Positions 1 through 7,594 of a DNA stretch of 21,348 nt are shown here, in pieces (within the stretch, counting starts at the first letter, position 1; every line of letters starts with the position of its first letter). The stretch covers positions 1 through 21,348 of the forward strand of contig CAKTJC010000039.1 in assembly GCA_934567355.1 (NCBI GenBank), in the 5' to 3' direction. Made by a program: the position numbers and the translations under genes. The DNA comes from an uncultured Oscillospiraceae bacterium (GTDB lineage: Bacteria > Bacillota > Clostridia > Oscillospirales > Oscillospiraceae). The notes beneath the pieces are model-generated. The model saw nothing but the letters and a program-made list of their open reading frames with translations, was not told the DNA's origin and did no database searches.

Positions 1-148
1 ATGGTAGGCATCGAGACGGGTTTTCTATGAAATCAGATGTCTTAAAACATCGAAGTGCTTTGACGTATTTTCCTTGTATTGCTTGGGAAGAACCGAACAT
101 TAATAGGAATAAATTAAAAATACGGAAGAAAATATTCAAAAAGCCGTA
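1..148. other. Unassigned left edge with a small dyad
   Basis: No gene can be supported here. A short open frame from base 1 ends at a TGA at 28-30 and could be the tail of a gene outside the window. An inverted repeat AATACGG (119-125) / CCGTATT (144-150) straddles an AT-rich stretch and runs into the -35 box of the promoter that follows, so it could be an operator or a small hairpin. The sequence is AT-rich and otherwise featureless. Confidence 0.35.
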
Positions 149-177
149 TTGAAACACATTGAAGGATGTGCTACAAT
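149..177 (+). promoter_or_regulatory. Sigma-A type promoter of the orphan ATPase gene
   Basis: TTGAAA (149-154) and TACAAT (172-177) are separated by exactly 17 bases. Transcription would start near 184 and give a leader of about 30 bases. The dyad at 119-150 overlaps the -35 box, which would suit repression. Confidence 0.55.
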
Positions 178-215
178 GAGCGATATTTAATCAACTTATG
201 ATATGAGTGATAAAA

Positions 216-1535
216 ATGAAACGAATTGTAGAATATACGAAACAGCTCCACGCCAGCGTGAGCAATTATTGGATGCAGAAATCATCTCTGTGGATTACGC
301 AGCTCTGCGGCAAAAGCGGAATGGGAAAGACCTCCTTGGCGCAGAGCTACCTGGAAGCATACGGCGGGCAATACTTTTCTTTCCGAAATCTGGATGCGGC
401 ATTTGCCCCTCAGATATTCCGGCCCGGGTGCAAGCTGTGGACGGAGTTCTTTGCAGAGATCGGAGAAGCAAAAAATCGCCCAGTCATCTTTTTCGATGAC
501 ATGGACGATAGAAATGATAAGGAAGAATTTTTGAATGCGCTTCCGGAACTCGTCGGGAAAGCGTATGTTGTACTGATTGTTCGGACGAAGATGGAGCTGC
601 CGTTTCCTTCTGATGTGATACAAATGAAGGCAATTACAGTGCCTATGCTGCTGGCTGAAAACAAGGCACAGAAACCACTGGATGCGCTTCGGACAATTGC
701 GATCACAGACGGTATCCCAGAGCTGGTACAGCTGTTCGACTTTCAAAAGAGCTTTGCGGAAAATCTTCCATCGCTCTTTGTACGTGACTCTGCGTATTTC
801 CGTTATGCGGAATCAGAGCTGCGCAGAAACTTCCGGACACCAGAAACATACAATATCCTGCTTTACGGCATGGCCACAGGACATAATCGCATCAGCGAGC
901 TGTCGGAGTTTTCTGGCTTCCCGCAGAATAAGTGTGATAAGTATTTGAAAGCGCTGGATAAAGCCAGGCTTTTGGAAACGGAACAAAGGAAAGATGTTGC
1001 CGGGCATATCCGCACACACTATTATCCCAAAGGCGGCTATTGGAAAACGTGGTTCCGGTATGTGTTTCCGTCCCAAGGTCGCTATCTTGGAGCGCAGGAG
1101 GGGGAAGCCCTACAGCAGTTTGCAGATGAAATTGATAAAACGGTTGTTGCAGAATACTTCAAAAAAGTCTGCTGGAACTGGCTGGAGAAAAATTATCACA
1201 GCTGCTATTGGGACGGCCTTCTCAAGTTTGATGATCCGAAAAAACGGGATGTAGTGGTCAATGGTGTTCGCTTTGACTATGTGCAGGAGACGAAGGACCA
1301 CACAATCTATGTGAAAATCTGGGACAATGTTCGGGAAGGATTCCCGAAAGCGGCGTTCCAGGAGATAGAGGCGGCGACTGCTTCAGCTCGTCCGTTTTAT
1401 GATAATATCTACTACCTGTTCTCTGCTGGTAGAGCCTGTAACTATGTAGAGGAGTTGCGGCATTTGGATACGGTTGCGGTGGTAGATTTGAAGTCGCTGA
1501 TAGGGTCAAAGAATGCCGAACTGTTTGAAAATTAA
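216..1535 (+). CDS. Orphan P-loop ATPase, archaeal-ATPase/DUF234-like
   Basis: This is a predicted cytosolic ATP-binding protein of about 439 residues, similar in layout to the ATPase_2 plus DUF234 proteins common in archaea and anaerobes, whose cellular role is unknown. Counting from a GTG three codons upstream (207), Walker A GKSGMGKT is at residues 35-42 and a Walker B-like VIFFDDMDD at 93-101. A winged-helix-like stretch is at about 215-260, followed by a WFRYVFP motif near 282-288 typical of the DUF234 junction. The C-terminal part (about 320-435) has the size of the family's PD-(D/E)XK-like nuclease domain, but the expected E-x-K reads V-K-I, so nuclease activity is doubtful. ATG at 216 is chosen, but neither start has a strong ribosome site. 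The gene stands alone and is convergent with the yesN-like gene. The family call is an inference from motifs. Confidence 0.75.
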   Translation: MKRIVEYTKQLHASVSNYWMQKSSLWITQLCGKSGMGKTSLAQSYLEAYGGQYFSFRNLDAAFAPQIFRPGCKLWTEFFAEIGEAKNRPVIFFDDMDDRNDKEEFLNALPELVGKAYVVLIVRTKMELPFPSDVIQMKAITVPMLLAENKAQKPLDALRTIAITDGIPELVQLFDFQKSFAENLPSLFVRDSAYFRYAESELRRNFRTPETYNILLYGMATGHNRISELSEFSGFPQNKCDKYLKALDKARLLETEQRKDVAGHIRTHYYPKGGYWKTWFRYVFPSQGRYLGAQEGEALQQFADEIDKTVVAEYFKKVCWNWLEKNYHSCYWDGLLKFDDPKKRDVVVNGVRFDYVQETKDHTIYVKIWDNVREGFPKAAFQEIEAATASARPFYDNIYYLFSAGRACNYVEELRHLDTVAVVDLKSLIGSKNAELFEN

Positions 1536-1660
1536 ATTAACTTCAGTACGCAGTCTATGGTTTCCAACGGTTGTATACAAGGAATATCTCAATCTTAAGT
1601 TGGCGCTTCTGCGGGTCCGCTTCATGCACTGTCATTGGAAAGAGGTAATTCTTTACGCGA
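1536..1660. other. Convergent intergenic gap without a clear terminator
   Basis: This gap separates the 3' ends of the ATPase gene and the yesN-like gene. I see no GC-rich hairpin with a T-run on either strand, so termination here is either Rho-dependent or relies on weak structure. Confidence 0.4.
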
Positions 1661-2446
1661 TCAAGGACGTTTTGCTATGCTGCTCCGATATGCATTGGGT
1701 GTCATCCCATAATATTTCTTAAATACAGAATCAAAATGTTTTACAGAGAGATACCCGACCTCACTTGCAATGTCACCCACTTTAGCCGCAGTGTGCGTGC
1801 GAAGGAGAAGCGCGGCTCGTTCCATCCGAAGGCGGAGTAAATACTTGGAATATGGTTCTCCGCGTTCGGACTTGAAGACGCTGCTGAGATAAGCGGGGTT
1901 AACCTCCAAAGCGCTTGCGACTTCGTTCAAAGAAATAGGTTTGGAATAGTTCATTTGGATATAGTCCCTTGCCCGCTGTACCAGGACACTGGATTCGACA
2001 TCTTCCAAAGGAAAAGCAGCATCCGGAGAAACATGGGCCTTCACTTGAGGAGTTGCTTGCCGGGTCTCTCCGGCAGAACGTTTCTTTGCCAGTTTATCGA
2101 GAATGGCGTGCAGTTCTGCGTCCTGAAGCGGTTTAAGCAAATAGTCTGAAACACCACTGCGGACTGCTGCACGTGCGTAGTCGAATTCATCATAACCGGT
2201 CAAGAAAATAATATCCGTATCTGCGATGTTGTTATGTACGTATGTCGCAAGTTCCACTCCGGTCATGCGAGGCATCTTAATATCTGTGATAATCAGGTCG
2301 AAGTGCTGCTCATTCAGCAGTGCCATTGCTTCCACACCATCTTTCGCACATGCGGCAGTGATCCACTGTTCATGTATTGAAGATAGATTGAACAGCAGGT
2401 ATTCCCGCATAAGGGGCTCATCTTCGACGATCAAAGCGGTTAACAT
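1661..2446 (-). CDS. yesN: YesN-like AraC-family response regulator
   Basis: This is the cytosolic response regulator of a two-component system that should activate the divergent sugar-uptake operon when phosphorylated. It has 261 residues. The N-terminal receiver domain (about 3-118) has the acidic pair E8/D9, phosphoacceptor D55 in the DIKMP motif and K105 in LLKP. After a variable linker (about 120-155), an AraC/XylS double helix-turn-helix occupies about 160-258 (ISLNEVASALEVNPAYLSSV, then a second HTH ending GMTPNAYR). It is shorter than many YesN proteins of about 500 residues because it lacks the long central region. Its ATG lies inside the end of the kinase gene (7-base overlap), with AAGGAG 9 bases upstream, so the two are translationally coupled. 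The family call is firm. The sugar specificity is inferred from neighbours, and the symbol denotes the family, not proven orthology. Confidence 0.9.
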   Translation of the reverse strand: MLTALIVEDEPLMREYLLFNLSSIHEQWITAACAKDGVEAMALLNEQHFDLIITDIKMPRMTGVELATYVHNNIADTDIIFLTGYDEFDYARAAVRSGVSDYLLKPLQDAELHAILDKLAKKRSAGETRQATPQVKAHVSPDAAFPLEDVESSVLVQRARDYIQMNYSKPISLNEVASALEVNPAYLSSVFKSERGEPYSKYLLRLRMERAALLLRTHTAAKVGDIASEVGYLSVKHFDSVFKKYYGMTPNAYRSSIAKRP

Positions 2447-4242
2447 GGTTTCACACTCCTTGGAATGCTTAAGGTAACAGTGGTTCCGCTTCCTTCTTCG
2501 GAAGAAAGGGTAATGCCATAGGGACTACCGAACTGAAAACGAATACGTTTTTGTATGTTGATTAGTCCAATGCCGCTTGTCTGAAATTCTGTATTCTTTT
2601 CCGACTCACAATTATCCAATCTGCTCTGCAACTGCTGCAAAGTGACCGTTGACATGCCTGCGCCGTTGTCTTTTACCGAAATAACAAGCACATCGCCGCG
2701 ATATTGCAGATCTACAAGGATATGTGTCTCTCCTTCCGCTTTTTCACAGCCATGAATCAGCGCATTTTCAATAATCGGCTGGATGGTCAGGGCGGGAAGC
2801 GTGCAGGACAAATCAATATCAGACACATAGATTTCGTAAGTCAGATTATCATGGCGTAATTTCTGTAATTGGAGATAACTTTCCACGATTTTCAGTTCGG
2901 CTTCCAGTGTAATTTTACGACCGGAGCTAATTACACCCCGGAGCAGGGTGGCCAATTGCTCAATCCCACGCGTTGCTTCCTTGTATCTGCCGCATTTTAT
3001 TAGCAGATTGATTGTGTTCAGGGTGTTGAATAAAAAATGAGGTTGTATTTGGCGATGTAAAGACTCAAACTGTGCCTCTTTCTGCAGATATTTCGCTTCA
3101 TATACCTGTTTTGTCAACTGTTTCTCCTGATCCATCATCTCCTGAATCTGCTCCAGCATGTGATTGAAGGCTGAATTCAGAGAGGCAATTTCATCTGTAC
3201 AGTCTGTGCTCGCACGCACAGTTAGATTACCGGCTTCTACTTCCTCCATCAGATTGACCGTTTGATAAAGTGGCCGTAGTTGTCTGCGGACAAAGAAGAT
3301 AGAGATGGCAACACCCAAAGCTGCCATTCCAACAGCCATGAGCATATTAAAAATCAGTGTTGCATTGGCACCTTTGACGACCTGATTCCTGGCGTTGATT
3401 GCGATGACGCGCCAGTTCGTGGAGGGAATGATCTCGACATTTACAATATACGTTGCTCTATCCAGTCTCCGTGTAGAGTAACCAGACGAAGCCGCCGCGC
3501 TGCGGATATCATCGTTCGTGATTGCTGCAGGCAATTTGGAGTTCTGGTACACAGGATTCCAGTTGGAATCCATGATAAAAAGGGCACCGCCCTCGCTTAC
3601 ATTGATGCGGTCACATACCGCCTTTATGCCGTTGTAGTTAGCATCGACTCGGATAACACCGACAGTTTTCTGGTTGTTTTGAAGGCTGCAGAGGCGTTTT
3701 GCAATGGAAATAACAAGATTTGCGGAGGAACCTGTTTCTTCAAAATGAGCAGGCAGAAAAATATAGTCACCGGTATTCTGAGCGTTTTGATACCATTCTT
3801 CGGATTTATAATCCGAATTCAAACCGCTGTGGCTGCTTTTGGAACTGGAGTATACTGCGTCGGATAAAATATACACCCTTAAAATATCTTCTCTGGGCGT
3901 AATCATAACCTGACGAAGATAATCTTCTATTGAACGCCGTTTATCCAGCGCTTCCTGGCTGCTGGAAGATCTGGTATCGAGGTAATTCATGACACTGGAG
4001 TTGTAGTAGGGGCTGAGGCACAGTCGAGCCAATTCATCAATATATGTATCAACATTCAAGGCCACCTGTTCGACAACCTGCTGTATGTCTTTTGCCGATT
4101 GATCGGTATAGTCGGCAACGAAACGAAGGTGGCTGAAAAGTGAAACCAGTATAATGGAAGAAAAAATGAACATGGAAATGATGAGAAGCAGGCGGCGCTG
4201 GATGTTATTAGCGGCAAAAAAAGCTTTGAGTTTAGAAAGCAT
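2440..4242 (-). CDS. yesM: YesM-like membrane sensor histidine kinase
   Basis: This histidine kinase probably senses an extracellular glycan or the loaded binding protein and phosphorylates the adjacent YesN-like regulator. The preferred ATG at 4242 gives 600 residues and has a strong GGAGG 8 bases upstream. An in-frame start at 4365 would lie above the promoter and is rejected. In this numbering the domains are: membrane segment at about 15-37, extracellular dCache-like region at about 38-290, second membrane segment at about 292-318, HAMP at about 319-371, His_kinase (LHRQIQPHFLFNTLN, phosphoacceptor H402) and HATPase_c with N-box QPIIENALIHG (488-498) and G-box DNGAG near 526-530. This QPHFLFN/HATPase layout defines the LytS/YesM-like class. 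It is the first gene of a leftward two-gene operon. Confidence 0.92.
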   Translation of the reverse strand: MLSKLKAFFAANNIQRRLLLIISMFIFSSIILVSLFSHLRFVADYTDQSAKDIQQVVEQVALNVDTYIDELARLCLSPYYNSSVMNYLDTRSSSSQEALDKRRSIEDYLRQVMITPREDILRVYILSDAVYSSSKSSHSGLNSDYKSEEWYQNAQNTGDYIFLPAHFEETGSSANLVISIAKRLCSLQNNQKTVGVIRVDANYNGIKAVCDRINVSEGGALFIMDSNWNPVYQNSKLPAAITNDDIRSAAASSGYSTRRLDRATYIVNVEIIPSTNWRVIAINARNQVVKGANATLIFNMLMAVGMAALGVAISIFFVRRQLRPLYQTVNLMEEVEAGNLTVRASTDCTDEIASLNSAFNHMLEQIQEMMDQEKQLTKQVYEAKYLQKEAQFESLHRQIQPHFLFNTLNTINLLIKCGRYKEATRGIEQLATLLRGVISSGRKITLEAELKIVESYLQLQKLRHDNLTYEIYVSDIDLSCTLPALTIQPIIENALIHGCEKAEGETHILVDLQYRGDVLVISVKDNGAGMSTVTLQQLQSRLDNCESEKNTEFQTSGIGLINIQKRIRFQFGSPYGITLSSEEGSGTTVTLSIPRSVKPC

Positions 4243-4275
4243 ACACGCTGTCCTCCGAATCGCTTTTGTGCGTTT

Positions 4276-4304
4276 ATTATAGAACACCGAAGTGAAAAAT
4301 GCAA
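4276..4304 (-). promoter_or_regulatory. Promoter of the yesM-yesN operon
   Basis: On the minus strand TTGCAT (4304-4299) and TATAAT (4281-4276) have a 17-base spacer. The start site falls near 4269, leaving a leader of about 27 bases that contains the GGAGG of the kinase. The spacer carries one copy of a 10-base repeat, AAGTGAAAAA in plus-strand orientation (4290-4299), that also occurs in the divergent promoter. Confidence 0.65.
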
Positions 4305-4373
4305 GGATATGTGCGTGTTGCCTATAAAATATGGACTGCAATCTAAAAAAAGAGGGATTTACCAAGTGAAAAA
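4290..4373. repeat. Direct repeat AAGTGAAAAA shared by two divergent promoters
   Basis: Identical 10-mers, in the same orientation, are at 4290-4299 and 4364-4373, 74 bases apart (about seven helical turns). Each sits within the spacer of a predicted promoter: yesMN leftward, binding-protein operon rightward. AraC-type regulators commonly bind direct repeats, so this pair is a candidate YesN operator. A weaker partial copy (AAGTGAAA) is at 4138-4145 inside the kinase gene. The repeat is directly seen and the function is inferred. Confidence 0.45.
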
Positions 4374-4386
4374 CAGAAACTATAAT
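4358..4386 (+). promoter_or_regulatory. Promoter of the sugar-uptake operon
   Basis: TTTACC (4358-4363) and TATAAT (4381-4386) are spaced 17 bases apart. The -10 box is perfect and the -35 box is poor, which fits an activator-dependent promoter. Transcription would start near 4393, and the leader ends with GGAGGA (4429-4434) before the ATG at 4441. Confidence 0.6.
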
Positions 4387-4440
4387 GTAGTCAGGATGAA
4401 TCCCACGAAGACATCCGGAAAATAGAATGGAGGAGACAAA

Positions 4441-5778
4441 ATGAAACGTTTATTTGCTTTTGTACTGGCTATTTGCATGCTTACCACAGCGTTTGCTGGC
4501 TGCGGCCAGCAGGCGGGCACCCCCACAGAACCCAAGGCTGATCAGGCAAGCACAAACGAGGTTGAAAAGAAAGATGAAAAACCTGCCAAGGATGTAGACT
4601 TGACATTCTTTACCGGCAAGGTAGAAACTGTTGACCTGCTGGATGAGATCATTGCTGACTTCAACGCACAGAGCGGTGGTATCACTGTGGAACAGGAATA
4701 TCAGAACGATGCGAGCAATATCATCAAGATCAAGTTTGCATCCGGCGAAGCTCCCGACATTATGACCACCTATGAGCAGGAATATGTGGATCAGGGCAAG
4801 TATCTGGATCTGTCCGATATGGATGAAATCTGGAACAGGCTGATTCCCTCCATGAAGGAAAGCTGCACGGATATCAACAGCGGAAAGCAGTACCGTATCT
4901 GCACGAATATGACCATGGCAGGTTTCTTCTACAACAAGGAAATTTTCGCGGAACTTGGCATTGAACCCGCAACCACTTGGGAAGGTTTTGTTGCGAATCT
5001 GGAAAAGATCAAAACCGAGATGCCCGATGTTGACCCTTGGTTTATCTTTGGCAGCGAAGCGTGGCATCTGGGCCATCTGATTGAGTTCATTCCCCACGGT
5101 TACATCAAGGCAAAATACGGTGCTACCGCAGCAAAAACTGCTATGCTGAACAATGACAAGAGCGTTTTGAATTTTGGCGATCCTGACGGCGCCATGGCTA
5201 CTTTCGCAGCCGGTTTGCTGGAACTGCAGGAAAAAGGCCTGATTAACGAAGATGTTCTGACTGCAACGAACGATAACTGCGTCGATGCATTTGTGTCCGG
5301 TAAAGCTGCAATGTTCAGCAATGGCATGTGGGCTCTGTCCAGTGTACTGGCAAAGGATCCTGAAATGGCAGACAAGATTGGCTTTGCCCCTTATCCTGCT
5401 ATGATGGAAGACGGTACTCCCATGGTTCTGGTTGCGGAAGACTCCGGCTACAGTATTAGTGCTGATACAGAGCATGTCGAGGAAGCAAAGGCTTTCCTGA
5501 CTTACTTGTTCAGTGCAGATAATCAGAAGAAGTATGCCGAAAGTCTGGGCTCTCCCTCCGCTTTCATGGATGTTGATGCAAAGTGGGCGCCTGACTCCAT
5601 TGTTGAAGGCGTTAACAATGCTGTTAGCTCCGCAGCAAACATTGGCTTCACCAATGAGAAACCTGCCGGCTTCTCCGGTGATGATGCTGGCAGAATGGTT
5701 CAGGACTTGCTCGCCGGCAAGTATACTGCTGAGGAGTTTGCAAAAGCATATGAAGCTGCATGGGACGCAGGATTTTAA
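4441..5778 (+). CDS. ABC sugar-binding lipoprotein (family 1)
   Basis: This is the extracellular substrate-binding lipoprotein of a CUT1 ABC importer, predicted to capture isomaltooligosaccharides or related alpha-glucans. It has 445 residues. A signal peptide (1-20) ends in lipobox FAGC with C21 as the lipidated cysteine. A low-complexity Lys/Glu/Ala/Thr-rich tether (about 22-52) follows, then the mature fold starting at the beta strand VDLTFFTGK. The pattern SGEAPDIMT, then FFYNKEIFAELGIEPATTWEGFVANLEKIK, and later FVSGKAAMFSNGMWAL is typical of SBP_bac_1 family sugar-binding proteins. The start has GGAGGA 6 bases upstream. It is the first gene of the rightward operon and is followed by a hairpin that probably lets it be made in excess over the permeases. 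Substrate identity is inferred from the downstream hydrolases. Confidence 0.92.
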   Translation: MKRLFAFVLAICMLTTAFAGCGQQAGTPTEPKADQASTNEVEKKDEKPAKDVDLTFFTGKVETVDLLDEIIADFNAQSGGITVEQEYQNDASNIIKIKFASGEAPDIMTTYEQEYVDQGKYLDLSDMDEIWNRLIPSMKESCTDINSGKQYRICTNMTMAGFFYNKEIFAELGIEPATTWEGFVANLEKIKTEMPDVDPWFIFGSEAWHLGHLIEFIPHGYIKAKYGATAAKTAMLNNDKSVLNFGDPDGAMATFAAGLLELQEKGLINEDVLTATNDNCVDAFVSGKAAMFSNGMWALSSVLAKDPEMADKIGFAPYPAMMEDGTPMVLVAEDSGYSISADTEHVEEAKAFLTYLFSADNQKKYAESLGSPSAFMDVDAKWAPDSIVEGVNNAVSSAANIGFTNEKPAGFSGDDAGRMVQDLLAGKYTAEEFAKAYEAAWDAGF

Positions 5779-5819
5779 TTTTGATACTCTGACATAACCT
5801 TATTGTGAATTAATCTAAC

Positions 5820-5870
5820 AGGACTCGGATCGGAGGAATTAAGTTCCGATGTTCCGGGTCCTGGCTTTTT
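5820..5870 (+). terminator. Attenuator-like hairpin between binding-protein and permease genes
   Basis: AGGACTCGG (5820-5828) pairs with CCGGGTCCT (5854-5862) and ATCGGA (5829-5834) with TCCGAT (5845-5850), with a GTT bulge. Five Ts at 5866-5870 follow a short GGC. The permease ribosome site begins immediately after, so readthrough must occur. This is probably a partial terminator or 3' stabiliser giving more binding protein than permease. Confidence 0.65.
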
Positions 5871-5883
5871 CGGAGGAACATGT

Positions 5884-6747
5884 ATGCGTAGAAAACGAAT
5901 CGATTGGGCCCAGTTCCTCTCGCTTCCTGCATTGATTCTGTTCTCGATCTTTTTTGTGTACCCATTGCTTAAGGGCATTGGGATGAGCTTGACAGATTGG
6001 GACGGTATGGGTCAGGCAGAGTTTGTTGGACTCAAAAATTTTGCGAATTTTTTCTCAGATGACCGGGCAATGCAAGATATCAAAACCACATTGATTTTTG
6101 CGATAGGCAGTGCAGCGCTATTGAATTTGGTAGGGTTGTGCTATGCTTTGCTGATGAATTCTGACTTTCGGGGAAAAAGCATTGCGCGTGTCATTATCTA
6201 CCTGCCTGCTATCATCAGCCCTTTGATTATGGGATACATCTGGTATTTCCTGCTGCAGCCGGGGCGGGGCTACCTCGCCTATGCATTTGCTCAGCTGGGA
6301 CTCTCGGGCTTGATAGGGAATTGGATGGGCAAATACTCGGTGACACTGCTGGTGCTGATTCTTGTAAACGTCTGGCAATTTTCCGGTATGACAATGATTA
6401 TTTATTTGGCGGGGCTCCAGTCAATTCCTTCAGAATATGTTGAAGCAGCTACAATTGACGGAGCGGGAAGATGGCAGCGGTTTTCCAGAATCACGCTTCC
6501 TTTGCTGATGCCCGCCATCAGAATCAATGTGGTCACAAACATTATTGGCTCACTGTCAGTTTTCGATATCATCATGGCACTGACACAGGGCGGACCGGGA
6601 TACTCCACAGAAAGCTTAAGTATCTACATTATGCGTATGTGTTATGGCAGTCGAACCGGTTATTCTACAGCTGTTGCGATGATCCTGTTTTTTATCATCC
6701 TGATTCCTGTTCTGATCTCCATGCGCCTGACGCGGGAAAAAGACTAA
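5884..6747 (+). CDS. ABC sugar permease, MalF/UgpA type
   Basis: This is one of the two membrane subunits of the CUT1 importer. It has 287 residues with six predicted helices, including about 12-33, 70-92, 102-124, 153-176, 212-233 and 262-281. The cytosolic EAA loop, which docks on the ATPase, is at about 186-209 (VEAATIDGAGRWQRFSRITL). The ATG at 5884 has GGAGGAA upstream. Another ATG at 5880 runs into a stop after three codons and is not used. The gene follows the attenuator hairpin and precedes its partner permease by 12 bases. The ATPase subunit is not encoded in this window, which is usual for CUT1 systems that borrow an MsmK/UgpC-type ATPase. Confidence 0.92.
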   Translation: MRRKRIDWAQFLSLPALILFSIFFVYPLLKGIGMSLTDWDGMGQAEFVGLKNFANFFSDDRAMQDIKTTLIFAIGSAALLNLVGLCYALLMNSDFRGKSIARVIIYLPAIISPLIMGYIWYFLLQPGRGYLAYAFAQLGLSGLIGNWMGKYSVTLLVLILVNVWQFSGMTMIIYLAGLQSIPSEYVEAATIDGAGRWQRFSRITLPLLMPAIRINVVTNIIGSLSVFDIIMALTQGGPGYSTESLSIYIMRMCYGSRTGYSTAVAMILFFIILIPVLISMRLTREKD

Positions 6748-6759
6748 GGAGGCAAATGC

Positions 6760-7584
6760 ATGAAAGGTTTAGAAAAAGTATTAAAATATGCTGCGATTTG
6801 CCTGATTTGTCTGATGTGCCTGATTCCTTTCTATGTTTTGCTGGTTCTGGCGCTCAATTCTCCACAGCGTGTTTTTTATGAGGGTAATATTTTTATTCCG
6901 GATTTTTATTGGCAGAATTTTCTGGATGCCTGGAGAAAATCAAAGATAGGTACAGCTATGCTGAATTCTGCGATCATTACAGCCGGAACGCTGATTTTGA
7001 CAATTATTACCGGTGGTCTGGCAGGTTATGCCATTGCAAGGCACAATACAAAGTATAACAAATTCGTATTCGGTCTGCTTTTGTCCTGTATGATGATTCC
7101 TGGTATTATCAATACTGTTCCGCTGTACACACTTATGAGAAAAATTCATGCGGTAAATACCCTTTGGGGAATGATTCTGGTTTGCTCCACACTGGCAATG
7201 CCGTCTGCGGTGTTCATTTACGCAACATTTATAAAAGCGCTGCCAAGAGAATTGGACGAAGCAGCTGCGTTAGACGGCTGCACAGGATTCAGCGCTTTCT
7301 GGAGAGTTATTTTCCCAATCATAAAACCCGCAACGGCATCCTTCGTGATTCTGAATGGTTTTGGAATCTGGAATAACTATGCGCAGGCTACGTTCTTCTT
7401 GCAGTCGAGGGCAAAGCAGAACATCCCGCAGGCATTGTCCGTCTTTTTCCAGCAGTTTGGCGGTGGTAAATGGCATCTGATGGCTGCAACGGCAACCATC
7501 GCCATTATCCCCGTAGTGATCATCTTCCTGATTTTCCAGAAGCAGTTTATTCAGGGGCTTTCAGACGGTGCTGTGAAAGGATAA
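6760..7584 (+). CDS. ABC sugar permease, MalG/UgpE type
   Basis: This is the second membrane subunit of the same CUT1 importer, of 274 residues. The first helix is at about 9-32. It is followed by a periplasm-side loop and five further helices. The EAA loop is at about 165-188 (LDEAAALDGCTGFSAFWRVI). The start has AAGGAGG 8 bases upstream. The C-terminal end, QKQFIQGLSDGAVKG, is the hallmark ending of MalG-like permeases. The downstream hydrolase gene starts 10 bases after the stop, tying import to intracellular breakdown. Confidence 0.93.
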   Translation: MKGLEKVLKYAAICLICLMCLIPFYVLLVLALNSPQRVFYEGNIFIPDFYWQNFLDAWRKSKIGTAMLNSAIITAGTLILTIITGGLAGYAIARHNTKYNKFVFGLLLSCMMIPGIINTVPLYTLMRKIHAVNTLWGMILVCSTLAMPSAVFIYATFIKALPRELDEAAALDGCTGFSAFWRVIFPIIKPATASFVILNGFGIWNNYAQATFFLQSRAKQNIPQALSVFFQQFGGGKWHLMAATATIAIIPVVIIFLIFQKQFIQGLSDGAVKG

Positions 7585-7594
7585 GGTGAATTGA

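Noticed and set aside
203..499. Alternative frame at the start of the ATPase gene
   Set aside because: It ends after 98 codons, while the overlapping frame contains the Walker A motif and runs to full family length.
4243..4365. 41-codon N-terminal extension of the yesM-like gene
   Set aside because: It would overlap the promoter, has no ribosome site, and the internal ATG at 4242 has a strong GGAGG.
4450..5475. Minus-strand open frame of 341 codons
   Set aside because: It is antisense to the binding-protein gene, has no ribosome site and shows no recognisable domain.
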